From positions 124,001 through 188,000 of the forward strand of contig NZ_JQGC01000015.1 of assembly GCF_000743575.1 (NCBI RefSeq): 64,000 nucleotides of DNA. The letters are read 5' to 3'. This DNA is from Devosia riboflavina. GTDB lineage: Bacteria > Pseudomonadota > Alphaproteobacteria > Rhizobiales > Devosiaceae. The position numbers were made by a program, and so were the translations under genes. Under the pieces are notes generated by a model, which worked only from the letters and a program-made list of their open reading frames with translations, was not told where the DNA came from and made no database searches. Shown here piece after piece: positions 8,597 to 16,835 of the stretch (position 1 is the first letter of the stretch; every line of letters begins with the position of its first letter).

Positions 8597-8622
8597 GGTC
8601 CGCCGGAGGGCGGTTGCGGACC
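8597..8622 (+). promoter_or_regulatory. Hairpin in the hppA leader
   Basis: GGTCCGC and GCGGACC form a 7-bp stem with a 12-base loop, about 80 bp upstream of the hppA start. Together with the hairpin at 8671-8693 it makes the leader strongly structured. Confidence 0.35.
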
Positions 8623-8670
8623 GGACAGGGGGCATTCGCACCCAAAAGAGCTGGCCACGACCGGGGCGGG

Positions 8671-8693
8671 CCTCGAATCTTTCACATTCGAGG
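8671..8693 (+). promoter_or_regulatory. Hairpin covering the hppA ribosome-binding site
   Basis: CCTCGAAT and ATTCGAGG form a perfect 8-bp stem with a 7-base loop. The 3' arm contains the GAGG of the hppA Shine-Dalgarno sequence (GAGGAA at 8690-8695), 10 bp upstream of the ATG. When folded it would limit translation. Confidence 0.5.
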
Positions 8694-8703
8694 AACGGTT
8701 TTC

Positions 8704-10848
8704 ATGGATCTGGCACTTTGGCTGATCGTCGCCTGCGGCGGTTTGGCTGTTGTTTATGGCATCGTCACCACGCAGGGCCTGTTAAAGGCTGACGCTGGTT
8801 CTGCCCGTATGCAGGAAATTTCCGCCGCCGTGCGCGAAGGCGCCTCGGCCTATCTCAAACGCCAATATACTACCATTGCCATTGTCGGCGTGGTCATCCT
8901 CATTGCCGCCTGGTTGCTGCTGGGACCGCATGCAGCCGTGGGCTTCCTGATCGGCGCCGTGCTCTCGGGCGCCGCCGGCTTTATCGGCATGAACGTTTCG
9001 GTGCGCGCCAATGTGCGCGTCGCCCAGGCGGCCATTTCGTCGCTGAGCCGGGGGCTCGACCTCGCCTTCAAGTCCGGCGCCGTCACTGGCATGCTGGTCG
9101 CGGGTCTCGGCCTTCTGGGCGTCACCCTCTATTTCATCATCCTCACCGGCATGGGCAATGCGCCCACGAGCCGCGTCGTCATCGACTCGCTCGTGGCGCT
9201 CAGCTTCGGTGCTTCGCTGATTTCCATCTTCGCCCGTCTCGGCGGCGGCATCTTCACCAAGGGCGCTGACGTCGGCGGCGATATGGTGGGCAAGGTCGAA
9301 GCCGGCATTCCGGAAGACGATCCGCGCAACCCGGCCACCATCGCCGACAATGTGGGCGACAACGTCGGCGATTGTGCCGGCATGGCCGCCGACCTTTTTG
9401 AGACCTATGTCGTCACCATCGTCGCCACCATGGTGCTGGCGGCGATCATCCTGCCCGAAGCGCTGAAACTGACCGGCATGGTGCTGCCCCTCGCCATTGG
9501 CGGTGCCTGCGTCATCACCTCCATCATCGGCACCTATTTCGTCAAACTCGGTTCCGATAACAACATCATGGGCGCGCTCTACAAGGGGGTCATCGCCTCT
9601 GGCGTCCTGTCGCTCGTCGCGCTCCTGCCCGTGCTCTGGCTGCTGTTCGGGGACATGAATCTGGCGATCGAAACAACAGACAAGACCTTTACGCCCTGGC
9701 ACCTCTTCTGGTGCGGCGTGACCGGCCTCGTCATCACCGGGCTCATCATCGTCATCACCGAATATTATACCGGCACCAATCGCCGCCCGGTCAATTCCAT
9801 CGCCGAAGCCTCGGTCACCGGCCATGGCACCAATGTCATCCAGGGTCTCGCCGTGTCGCTGGAATCAACGGCCTTGCCGGCCCTGGTCATCATCGCCGGC
9901 ATTATCGTCACCTATTCGCTGGCGGGCCTCTTTGGCATCGCCTTCGCTGTTGCGACCATGCTGGCGCTCGCCGGCATGATCGTGGCGCTGGACGCCTTCG
10001 GCCCGGTCACCGACAATGCCGGCGGCATTGCCGAAATGGCGGGCCTCGACAAGGAAGTGCGCCACAATACCGATGCCCTCGATGCGGTGGGCAATACCAC
10101 CAAGGCCGTCACCAAGGGCTATGCCATCGGTTCGGCCGGCCTCGGGGCCCTGGTGCTCTTTGCCGCCTATACGCAGGACCTGATCTACTTCTCGTCTCTG
10201 CCCGATGCGCCGGCCATCTTTGCCGGCATGGGTGCGCTCACCTTCTCGCTGGCCGATCCCTATGTCGTCGTCGGCCTCCTCTTCGGTGGTCTGCTTCCGT
10301 TCCTCTTCGGCGGCATGTCCATGACTGCGGTGGGCCGCGCCGCCCAGGCGGTCGTGGTGGAAGTGCGTCGGCAGTTCAAGGAAAAGCCGGGCATCATGGC
10401 CGGCACCGACAAGCCGGACTATGGCCGGGCCGTCGATATGCTGACAAAAGCCGCAATCAAGGAAATGATCGTTCCTTCGCTGCTGCCGGTGCTCTCGCCG
10501 ATAATCGTCTTTGTCGTCATCAACTGGATCGCCGGCCCCGCCGCCGGGTTCTCCGCCCTCGGCGCCATGCTGATGGGTGTCATCGTCACCGGCCTCTTCG
10601 TCGCCATCTCCATGACCGCCGGCGGCGGCGCCTGGGACAATGCCAAGAAGAGCTTTGAGGACGGTTTTACCGACAGCCACGGCGTCAAGCATTTTAAGGG
10701 TTCGGACGCCCACAAGGCTTCCGTCACCGGCGACACCGTCGGCGACCCCTACAAGGACACGGCCGGCCCGGCCGTCAATCCGATGATCAAAATCACCAAT
10801 ATCGTGGCGCTGCTGTTGTTGGCGGTGCTGGCGCATATGGGTGGCTAA
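8704..10848 (+). CDS. hppA: Membrane-bound proton-translocating pyrophosphatase, K+-independent type
   Basis: A 714-residue integral membrane enzyme that couples PPi hydrolysis to proton pumping out of the cytoplasm. About 16 membrane helices alternate with the conserved catalytic loops: [20 protein letters not shown], the PPi-binding motif [20 protein letters not shown], and a C-terminal DNAKK site. The motif [10 protein letters not shown] near residue 467 has Lys where K+-dependent enzymes have Ala, so this should be the K+-independent class. I start at 8704 (MDLALWL), which has GAGGAA upstream; the longer frame from 8614 adds 30 unlikely residues. The ribosome-binding site lies in a hairpin. 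Confidence 0.97.
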   Translation: MDLALWLIVACGGLAVVYGIVTTQGLLKADAGSARMQEISAAVREGASAYLKRQYTTIAIVGVVILIAAWLLLGPHAAVGFLIGAVLSGAAGFIGMNVSVRANVRVAQAAISSLSRGLDLAFKSGAVTGMLVAGLGLLGVTLYFIILTGMGNAPTSRVVIDSLVALSFGASLISIFARLGGGIFTKGADVGGDMVGKVEAGIPEDDPRNPATIADNVGDNVGDCAGMAADLFETYVVTIVATMVLAAIILPEALKLTGMVLPLAIGGACVITSIIGTYFVKLGSDNNIMGALYKGVIASGVLSLVALLPVLWLLFGDMNLAIETTDKTFTPWHLFWCGVTGLVITGLIIVITEYYTGTNRRPVNSIAEASVTGHGTNVIQGLAVSLESTALPALVIIAGIIVTYSLAGLFGIAFAVATMLALAGMIVALDAFGPVTDNAGGIAEMAGLDKEVRHNTDALDAVGNTTKAVTKGYAIGSAGLGALVLFAAYTQDLIYFSSLPDAPAIFAGMGALTFSLADPYVVVGLLFGGLLPFLFGGMSMTAVGRAAQAVVVEVRRQFKEKPGIMAGTDKPDYGRAVDMLTKAAIKEMIVPSLLPVLSPIIVFVVINWIAGPAAGFSALGAMLMGVIVTGLFVAISMTAGGGAWDNAKKSFEDGFTDSHGVKHFKGSDAHKASVTGDTVGDPYKDTAGPAVNPMIKITNIVALLLLAVLAHMGG

Positions 10849-10874
10849 GGCAGACAGCCTGCACTGAATTGAAG

Positions 10875-10901
10875 AGGCCCGGGATTACTTCCGGGCCTTT
10901 T
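10875..10901 (+). terminator. Intrinsic terminator of hppA
   Basis: AGGCCCGG and CCGGGCCT form an 8-bp stem with an 8-base loop, followed by TTTTTC. It lies between hppA and the convergent reductase gene. Confidence 0.88.
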
Positions 10902-11909
10902 TCATTTTGCCACCAGGCTTTCGGCACAATCGAAGAGAGTGTCGGATGCGGGCCGCGGCGTAAAGTCGAGCTCGCGGCGTGCCTTGGCGGTCGAGAGTTC
11001 AAATTTTTTCCCGAGCAGCGGCGCCAATGTGCGCAGATTGGGCATGAAGGGCAGCAGGAGGCGCACGAGCCACGTCGGCAGCCGGCGTCTCGATATTTTG
11101 GTGCCCCGCGCGCCGAGCCGATAGCGGAGGCGCGCCGCCATTTCCTCCATCCAGAGAAATTCCCCGGCCGCAATATAGCGCTGACCCGCCGCCTCTGGTT
11201 GGGACAGGGCACGGACATGGAGCTGTGCGAGGTCGCGCACATCCACCACCCAGAAACCCAGCCGCGGCATGGCTGGTGGACGGCCTTCGACCAGGCCTTT
11301 GATGATGTCGACCGAGCCGAGATTGTCCGCCGAGAGCACCGGGCCGAAGACGGCACCGGGCAGGATGGTCACGAGCTCCATCCCCTGTCCCTCCCTGCGC
11401 ATAAAATCCCAGGCCGCGCGTTCGGCCAGTATTTTTGAGCGGCGATAGGCATCGAATTGCGGGTCGTCGGGATCGGCCCAGACCGTCTCGTCGCTCACCC
11501 GTCCCGAAGCAAGCGGCGACCGCGCCGCTGCCGCCGCCGATGTCATCACCACGCGGCGAATGCCGGCCTGTTTGGCGAAGCGCAATACCCGCAATGTTCC
11601 GTCGCGGGCGGGTGCCACCAGCGCATCCCGATCCAGTTTGGCGCCGCCACCCAGTGGAGAGGCGACATGGAGCACGAAGCTGCATCCGGCCAAGGCTTCA
11701 GGCCAGCCGGCATCCCGCATCAGGTCGACTGCGGCGAATTCGAGCTTCGTGGTGTCCTCTCCGGATGCGGCGATGATGCCCCGCAGCTTTTCGGCCTTGC
11801 CGAGATCGCGCAGCGTGGTGCGCACGCGGTAGCCGGTCCGCAGCAATTCCACGATGCACCAGCCGCCTACATAGCCATTGCCGCCGGTCACCAATACGGT
11901 TTCTGACAT
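10902..11909 (-). CDS. NAD(P)-dependent aldehyde reductase, extended SDR family
   Basis: A 335-residue extended short-chain dehydrogenase/reductase, close to dihydroflavonol-4-reductase and aldehyde reductases. The Rossmann motif VTGGNGYVGG is at residues 7-16, and the catalytic YRRSK puts Tyr155 and Lys159 in place. It would reduce an aldehyde or ketone with NAD(P)H; the substrate is unknown. The start is the ATG giving MSETVLVTGG, with AAGG upstream. It is transcribed divergently from a TetR gene 75 bp away, and two palindromic operators lie between them. It is paralogous to the reductase at 50765, which is also paired with a TetR regulator. Confidence 0.88.
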   Translation of the reverse strand: MSETVLVTGGNGYVGGWCIVELLRTGYRVRTTLRDLGKAEKLRGIIAASGEDTTKLEFAAVDLMRDAGWPEALAGCSFVLHVASPLGGGAKLDRDALVAPARDGTLRVLRFAKQAGIRRVVMTSAAAAARSPLASGRVSDETVWADPDDPQFDAYRRSKILAERAAWDFMRREGQGMELVTILPGAVFGPVLSADNLGSVDIIKGLVEGRPPAMPRLGFWVVDVRDLAQLHVRALSQPEAAGQRYIAAGEFLWMEEMAARLRYRLGARGTKISRRRLPTWLVRLLLPFMPNLRTLAPLLGKKFELSTAKARRELDFTPRPASDTLFDCAESLVAK

Positions 11910-11932
11910 GATTGTCTCGCCTTGTCGCAATT

Positions 11933-11950
11933 AGTATACGGTTGTATACT
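11933..11950. promoter_or_regulatory. TetR-type operator 1
   Basis: Perfect palindrome AGTATAC-GGTT-GTATACT between the divergent reductase and tetR genes. It is the likely binding site of the TetR protein encoded at 11985, which would control both genes. Confidence 0.65.
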
Positions 11951-11966
11951 TCAAGCGAAACCATTT

Positions 11967-11982
11967 GTCTACAGGTGTATAG
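11967..11982. promoter_or_regulatory. TetR-type operator 2 (degenerate)
   Basis: GTCTACAGGTGTATAG matches 12 of 16 bases of the core of operator 1 and ends two bases before the tetR ATG. It is likely a weaker second site for autoregulation. Confidence 0.45.
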
Positions 11983-11984
11983 TT

Positions 11985-12599
11985 ATGGACAAGGACGGTC
12001 CACGCCGGCGGAATGCGCAGGCGACACGGGACGACATACTGGCCTCGGCGAGGGCCGCCTTTGCCCGTTCCGGCTATGATGGCGCAGGGCTGCGGGAGAT
12101 TGCCGAAGGGGCCGGGGTGACCGCCATGATGATCGGCCGCTATTTCGGCTCGAAAGAAAATCTCTTTGCCGAAGCTGTCGCCGCTGCCATGGGCGAGACC
12201 GAACTTCTGGGGTCCGAAATTCTATCCTCCCCCGATGTTGCTCGGGAGATGGCGGCCGGCCTCGTCCGGATTACCGCCCCTGATGCGCCCATTCTGGAGG
12301 GTTTTGAAATCGCCCTGCGCTCGGCCGCCAGCGACACGGCGGCGAGCCTGTCGCGCGAGCACATCGAGGTCCAGAAGCTGAAAAGACTGGCAAATTCCTT
12401 GCAAGGGGACGATCGAGAGACGCGCGCCGCTATTCTCATTGCCCTAGTCGCGGGCCTTCAAACGATGCGGCAGGTCATCGGTTTGACCCCTCTGGCCAAG
12501 GCGGACCCCGAGCAATTAACGGGCCTGATGGCCGCCGTGCTCGAGCCCTTGCTGGTGGCAAAATCTGAATCTATCCCCGCCCCCTCAGCTCCATCGTAA
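11985..12599 (+). CDS. TetR/AcrR family transcriptional repressor
   Basis: A 204-residue TetR protein. The N-terminal helix-turn-helix spans about residues 10-57: ATRDDILASARAAFARSGYDG, then LREIAEGAGVTAMMIGRYFGSKENLF. The variable ligand-binding domain follows. Start chosen at MDKDGPRRR; the frame extends 63 bp upstream but would run through the operator. It probably represses itself and the divergent SDR reductase, being released by that enzyme's aldehyde-like substrate or a related compound. The last codons (SIPAPSAPS) overlap the edge of a repeated intergenic element, so its C-terminal tail may derive from that repeat. Confidence 0.9.
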   Translation: MDKDGPRRRNAQATRDDILASARAAFARSGYDGAGLREIAEGAGVTAMMIGRYFGSKENLFAEAVAAAMGETELLGSEILSSPDVAREMAAGLVRITAPDAPILEGFEIALRSAASDTAASLSREHIEVQKLKRLANSLQGDDRETRAAILIALVAGLQTMRQVIGLTPLAKADPEQLTGLMAAVLEPLLVAKSESIPAPSAPS

Positions 12600-12840
12600 A
12601 ATCCAAAAATTCCCCCGACGGGACGGAGTCGAGACGGACGGCTGCGGGGATGCTGAGCGCACGGGACCGTTCCCGTGTGGGTTCGGGGGCTGGTCCCATG
12701 CGACGAGCGATCAAGTGGCGCTATAAGTCCTGTCCAAAAAATCAGCACCCCGAGGCGGTTTCGTCTCACTAACTAAAATCTCAGGGGCGCAATCGCCTCG
12801 GGGTCCGTTCCAGTTGCAAAGACCTGACGCGGAGACGCGG
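12571..12840 (+). repeat. Long intergenic repeat, copy A
   Basis: Bases 12609-12840 match the reverse complement of 21182-21412 almost exactly, with a handful of mismatches and one indel near 12721-12733. Weaker similarity reaches back to about 12571, inside the tetR stop region. The element contains two palindromes: CACGGGA/TCCCGTG near 12660-12677 and CCCCGAGGCG/CGCCTCGGGG at 12748-12803. It has no transposase, no clear terminal inverted repeats and no conserved ORF with a ribosome-binding site. It lies downstream of one gene and upstream of the next, in the same orientation, as copy B does. Confidence 0.85.
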
Positions 12841-12862
12841 GCAGGGTGGGCGTGTTTTTGCC

Positions 12863-12891
12863 GTCATCCTCGGGTCGGGCCCGAGGGTGAC
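12863..12891. repeat. REP-like palindrome, family 1, single hairpin
   Basis: GTCATCCTCGGGTCGGGCCC followed by GAGGGTGAC: one near-perfect hairpin of the same family as the paired elements at 13548, 40053 and 56324. It sits just after repeat copy A and before the reductase-like gene at 12981. Confidence 0.75.
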
Positions 12892-12980
12892 GAGCGCGAA
12901 AAAAATTGTCGAACTTTCACATCCTCAATCGTCGCCTGAGCAATCGGGCAAGGAGCCCGAAAAATTTGAAGGGACAAAAG

Positions 12981-13532
12981 ATGCGTAAAGTGGTGGCCGG
13001 GCTGTTTCATTCCGTGGATGGCGTCGTCGAGGCGCCGAACGAATTTCAGTTCGATTCCTTCGATACCGAGCTTGGCGAGGAGCTTGGTGCCGTCATGGGC
13101 AATGTTTCCACCGTGGTGATGGGCCGGGTGGGCTATCAGGAATGGGCGGGATATTGGACCAATGCCAGCCAAGACCTCGATTTTGCCGGTTTCATCAATG
13201 GAGTCGAAAAATTCGTCGCTTCGGAAACGCTGCAGCCGTCCGAGGTGACCTGGAGCAATGCTCACCTCATCGAGGGTGATTTTCTCGATTTCGTCAGGGC
13301 GCTGAAATCGGGCGAGGGCGGCGATATCTGCGCCATGGGCGGCATCTCGCTGGTGCGGCAACTGGTCTTTGCCGGGCTGATGGATGAATTGACACTGATT
13401 ACCCACCCGGTCATCGCAGGAAAGGGACGGCATCTGTTCGAACCGGGCGATCCGACCACGCGGCTCGAACTCATTCGCGCCCGCACTACCTCCAAGGGCA
13501 ATGTGGTGCAGGTCTATCGGCGGCTGGCTTAG
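12981..13532 (+). CDS. Dihydrofolate reductase-like (RibD C-terminal domain) protein
   Basis: A 183-residue protein with the DHFR-like fold of the RibD C-terminal domain, an NADPH-dependent reductase fold. Typical features are the opening strand RKVVAGLFHSVDGVVEAPNE, the substrate-loop motif VVMGRVGYQEWAGYW at about residues 49-63, and the late signature CAMGGISLVRQLVFAGLMDELTL near 115-137. Standalone members occur widely and their substrates are mostly unknown; this is unlikely to be the folate-pathway DHFR. I start at MRKVVAG, which has GAAGGGA upstream. It is flanked by REP-like palindromes on both sides. Confidence 0.85.
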   Translation: MRKVVAGLFHSVDGVVEAPNEFQFDSFDTELGEELGAVMGNVSTVVMGRVGYQEWAGYWTNASQDLDFAGFINGVEKFVASETLQPSEVTWSNAHLIEGDFLDFVRALKSGEGGDICAMGGISLVRQLVFAGLMDELTLITHPVIAGKGRHLFEPGDPTTRLELIRARTTSKGNVVQVYRRLA

Positions 13533-13547
13533 CGCTCTCAATTCATC

Positions 13548-13618
13548 GTCATTGCCGGGCTTGTCCCGGCAATCCATCTCGCCTCCGCATGGACCACCGG
13601 GACAAGCCCGGTGGTGAC
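13548..13618. repeat. REP-like paired palindrome, family 1
   Basis: Two hairpins, one beginning GTCATTGCCGGGCTTGTCCC and one ending ACAAGCCCGGTGGTGAC, stand as inverted copies with a 19-base middle. The GTCA...TGAC ends match the other family members. It lies between convergent genes and may act as a bidirectional terminator. Confidence 0.75.
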
Positions 13619-13636
13619 GACCGAGGAGGGAGCGTT

Positions 13637-14020
13637 CTATTTCACCGATCGCGGCAGTTCGCCCGATTGCCAGAGGCCGAGACCAAAGCCATCCGGGTCC
13701 AGAAAATCGGCGCTCCAGCCGCCTGGGGCTTCGGAGACAGGGGTGACGATGTTGACCCCCTTTTGTGCCAGCTCGCTCACCACGTCGTCGATGCCGCCTT
13801 CGTCGAGTTCGAAGACGATGGCCGGCGTGTCGCCGCGCTTGCCGTCCTGCTGGAAGAAGATCAGGCCGGGGCCGTTTTCGATCGACCCTTGCAGCCAGAA
13901 GGGTTCGGCGCCCTCCATGCGTTCGAGGCCGAGGCCCAGCGTTTCGTTGTAGAAACTTTCGGTGCGAAGGATATCGCTGACATAAAAGACGATGCTGACA
14001 TTCTTGGGTTTGAGGCTCAT
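13637..14020 (-). CDS. VOC family (glyoxalase/dioxygenase superfamily) protein
   Basis: A 127-residue protein made of two beta-alpha-beta-beta-beta units, the vicinal oxygen chelate fold. The first unit begins MSLKPKNVSIVFYVSDILRT, with FYNETLGLGLE after it. The second ends in DFLDPDGFGLGLWQSG, the usual C-terminal VOC strand with a metal-ligand-type acidic residue. Members of this size include glyoxalase-like and bleomycin-resistance proteins; nothing here fixes the substrate. It lies 30 bp downstream of the ECF sigma factor gene on the same strand, so the two are probably co-transcribed. Confidence 0.85.
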   Translation of the reverse strand: MSLKPKNVSIVFYVSDILRTESFYNETLGLGLERMEGAEPFWLQGSIENGPGLIFFQQDGKRGDTPAIVFELDEGGIDDVVSELAQKGVNIVTPVSEAPGGWSADFLDPDGFGLGLWQSGELPRSVK

Positions 14021-14050
14021 GGAAAACCCTCCAATCGTGGTTACGTCAGC

Positions 14051-14650
14051 CTATTGCCGCGGCGTGTCGCTTTGTGAGCGTTTTACCAGAAAAAGATGTC
14101 CGTCGGGATCGTGGCTGGCAAAAACGCCGCCATGGCGGAGGAGCGCGGGTAGGAGAACGTCGCGGATGCGGCCATAGGCGAGGTCGAGATTGAGCCCGGT
14201 CAGTTCCTCGGGTGCCACAAGGCCCTTGGTTGTCAGGTGGCGTTTCAGCGCCGACACGCGCTGGCGCAGGGCGGTATCGGGCAGATCAAGCAGATAGGCG
14301 ATTTCGCTCCGGTTATGCCCGGTCAGCACCAGGGCTGCTAAAGTGCGTAAAGCCGGGGGGAGGCCGGAGAGAATGTCGTCCTGTTTGGTATCATCGGCTT
14401 TTGCATCCGGCGCCCGTGCCGCCTGCCAGGCGGTTTCGCGGCCCTTGCGCCGGCGTGCCGTGCGCGCCTCCATGCGGGCGCGGTTGCGCACGACGCCGGT
14501 CAGCCAGCGGGCATTTTCGGGCGTTTCGATATCGCTGCGGCCCGCGGTTATGGCTGATATCAGCGCCTCCTGCACCACGTCTTCCGCTTCGGCGGCGGTA
14601 TGTTCCCGCGCGGCGATAGAGAGGAGCTGCGCATAAAGGCGGCCGCGCAT
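14051..14650 (-). CDS. ECF-type sigma-70 family RNA polymerase sigma factor
   Basis: A 199-residue group 4 sigma factor. Region 2 spans about residues 3-65 (LYAQLLSIAAREHTAAEAED, then VVQEALISA, and VVRNRARMEARTARRRKGRE). Region 4 spans about 95-145, with the helix-turn-helix LTGHNRSEIAYLLDLPDTAL followed by RQRVSALKRHL. About 50 extra residues follow region 4. The N-terminus is short for the family: an in-frame stop lies three codons before the ATG, and no Shine-Dalgarno sequence is visible. It starts 7 bp after the upstream PAS-GGDEF-EAL stop codon, and no anti-sigma gene is adjacent. A VOC gene follows in the same direction. Confidence 0.85.
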   Translation of the reverse strand: MRGRLYAQLLSIAAREHTAAEAEDVVQEALISAITAGRSDIETPENARWLTGVVRNRARMEARTARRRKGRETAWQAARAPDAKADDTKQDDILSGLPPALRTLAALVLTGHNRSEIAYLLDLPDTALRQRVSALKRHLTTKGLVAPEELTGLNLDLAYGRIRDVLLPALLRHGGVFASHDPDGHLFLVKRSQSDTPRQ

Positions 14651-14656
14651 CTGCGG

Positions 14657-16768
14657 CTAAGACGCCTTGGCGAGGGTGACTTCCTCGCTCAAGAGGCTCG
14701 CCAGCGCCGTGCCGGAAATGGGCGGAGAGAACAAGAAGCCCTGCACCTCGGAAACGCCCTGGGCGCGCACCAGCGAGAGCTGTTCCTCGGTCTCGACCCC
14801 TTCCACCGTGGTCGACATGCCCAGCGATTGGCCAAGCCCGATGACGGCGCGAATGATGGCCTGGCTATCGGCGCGGCTCGCGAGATCGCGGATGAAGGAG
14901 CGATCGATCTTGATCTTGTCGAAGGGGAAGGAGCGCAAATAGGAGAGCGAGGAATAGCCGGTCCCGAAATCGTCCATGGAGATGCGCACGCCCATGGCGC
15001 GCAGCTCGTGCAGGGCCTTGAGGGTCGATTCGCTGTCCGTAAGCAGCAGGCTTTCGGTGATTTCGAGTTCGAGCCGGCTGGGGTCGAGCCGGGCATTGCT
15101 CAGCGCCCGGCGCACCTGGGTGACGAGGTCGCGCTGGCGGAACTGGACCGGGGAGAGATTGACGGCGATACGCACGGATTTGGGCCAGTTGGCCGCGGTG
15201 GCGCAGGCCTCGTTGAGGACCCACTGGCCGATGGCGGAGATCAGCCCGGTATCCTCGGCCACCGGAACGAATTCGGCGGGCGACACTGTGCGGCCTTCAA
15301 AATCCCAGCGCAGCAAGGCTTCGACGCAGGTGACGCGGTTTTCCGCAAGGCCGAGGAGCGGCTGGTACATCAGCCGGAATTCGTTGCGGCTCAGCGCCAG
15401 GCGCAGGCCGGCCTCGATCAGGCGCCGCTGCTGCAATTCGGCATCCATGCCGGTTTCGAAGAAGTGGTAGGTGGAACGGCCTTCGCTTTTGGCCTTATAG
15501 AGCGCCAGATCGGCATTCTTGACCAGCGTATCTGTGGTCAGGCCATCGCCGGGCCCGACGGCGATGCCGACGCTGGCGCCGATCTCAATCTGCTGGCCGC
15601 GGATATTCATGGGCGCGCCCATGGCCTTGATGATGCGGTCGGCGACGCGCGCGGCGGCATCGGCGCTGTCGATGGGGCGCAACAAGAGGGCAAATTCGTC
15701 GCCACCGAGGCGCGCCAGCAGGTCGCTTTCCCGCGTCGTGCCCCAGAGACGCACGGCGGCCTGTTTGATGACTTCGTCCCCAATGGCGTGGCCGAGCGTG
15801 TCGTTGACGGCCTTAAAGTGGTCGAGGTCGATATAGAGCACGGCGGCCATCTCGCCGCGCTTCAGCCCGGCTTCGGTGCGCGCCATTTCTTCAAGGAATT
15901 CGGCGCGGTTGGGCAGGTCGGTCAGCGCATCGTGGCGGGCGAGGTGGTGGATACGCGCCTCGTTCTGGCGTTGCTCGGTAATATCTTCATGCGTCGAAAC
16001 CCAGCCGCCATCCTTCATCGGATGGTGCTGCATCAGGATGATGCGGCCGTTGAGCTCGTGAACGGTCTTGCCATATTCGCGCTTGGCGATGACTTCGCGG
16101 CGCCAAAGGATATAGTCATTGCGATCCCCGCCCGCGCTCATGCCCACGTCGAAGAGATGGCCCAGAATGTCTTCGAGCTGCGCACCGGGGCGCACATACT
16201 CTTGGGGCAGGTTGTAGATGCGCGAATAGGGCTCGTTGCAAATGACCAGACGCCCCTTGGCGTCCATCATGCAAAGGCCTATGGAAATGTTGTTCACGGC
16301 CGCGTCGAGCCGGATGTTCTGCCGCTCGAGCTCCAGCTTGCGCTTCTGCACCGTCTCGGACATCTGGATTTCGTCGGTGACGTCTTCATGCGTCACCACC
16401 CAGCCGAGCTTTTCGGAATAGATATGGGCGGTTTCGACGATGCGACCGCCATAGACCACTTCCTGGCTCTTGGTGCGCATGCCGCCGCGATTGGAAAGCA
16501 GCTCGCTCGTATAGGCCTCGTAGAAGGCATCTGGGCTCTGGCCGGGGTGATTGCCGAGCTTGTGGGAGAGGTGCACGACCTCTTCGAGCGTCATGCCCTT
16601 GCGGATGGCGTCTTCGGAAAAGCCGTAGAATTCGCGATAGTTCTTGTTCCACATGACCAGCCGGAACTGCGGCGACCATACACAAAAACCATAGGGGATG
16701 TTTTCCAGCGCAGCATCAAGCAGCAGCGCGTCAGCGACGTCGGTCGTGCCAGCGTCCAGTTCCCCCAT
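14657..16768 (-). CDS. PAS-GGDEF-EAL cyclic di-GMP turnover protein
   Basis: A 703-residue cytoplasmic sensor-enzyme. Two PAS domains come first (about residues 15-125 and 140-260), linked by a helix (SETVQKRKLELERQNIRLDA). The GGDEF domain lies at about 275-435 with RLGGDEF intact. The EAL domain lies at about 450-695 with CVEALLRW, NLSPVQFR, ITESLLL, DDFGTGYSSL, KIDRSFI and VEGVET; the metal and catalytic acidic residues look complete. It could both make and break cyclic di-GMP, with the PAS domains choosing. The ATG at 16768 has GAGGG upstream; a TTG lies one codon before. Confidence 0.95.
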   Translation of the reverse strand: MGELDAGTTDVADALLLDAALENIPYGFCVWSPQFRLVMWNKNYREFYGFSEDAIRKGMTLEEVVHLSHKLGNHPGQSPDAFYEAYTSELLSNRGGMRTKSQEVVYGGRIVETAHIYSEKLGWVVTHEDVTDEIQMSETVQKRKLELERQNIRLDAAVNNISIGLCMMDAKGRLVICNEPYSRIYNLPQEYVRPGAQLEDILGHLFDVGMSAGGDRNDYILWRREVIAKREYGKTVHELNGRIILMQHHPMKDGGWVSTHEDITEQRQNEARIHHLARHDALTDLPNRAEFLEEMARTEAGLKRGEMAAVLYIDLDHFKAVNDTLGHAIGDEVIKQAAVRLWGTTRESDLLARLGGDEFALLLRPIDSADAAARVADRIIKAMGAPMNIRGQQIEIGASVGIAVGPGDGLTTDTLVKNADLALYKAKSEGRSTYHFFETGMDAELQQRRLIEAGLRLALSRNEFRLMYQPLLGLAENRVTCVEALLRWDFEGRTVSPAEFVPVAEDTGLISAIGQWVLNEACATAANWPKSVRIAVNLSPVQFRQRDLVTQVRRALSNARLDPSRLELEITESLLLTDSESTLKALHELRAMGVRISMDDFGTGYSSLSYLRSFPFDKIKIDRSFIRDLASRADSQAIIRAVIGLGQSLGMSTTVEGVETEEQLSLVRAQGVSEVQGFLFSPPISGTALASLLSEEVTLAKAS

Positions 16769-16835
16769 CAATATCCCTCTGTGTCATTCTTTCATGACGC
16801 TTTGGTGAAGCTAAAGGCAGGGGCTTAACGCAGAC

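Noticed and set aside
14600..16828. Very long plus-strand ORF (742 codons) opposite the PAS-GGDEF-EAL gene
   Set aside because: Antisense shadow in GC-rich DNA: translation is rich in His, Gly and Ala without family motifs, while the minus strand has intact GGDEF and EAL motifs and a ribosome-binding site.
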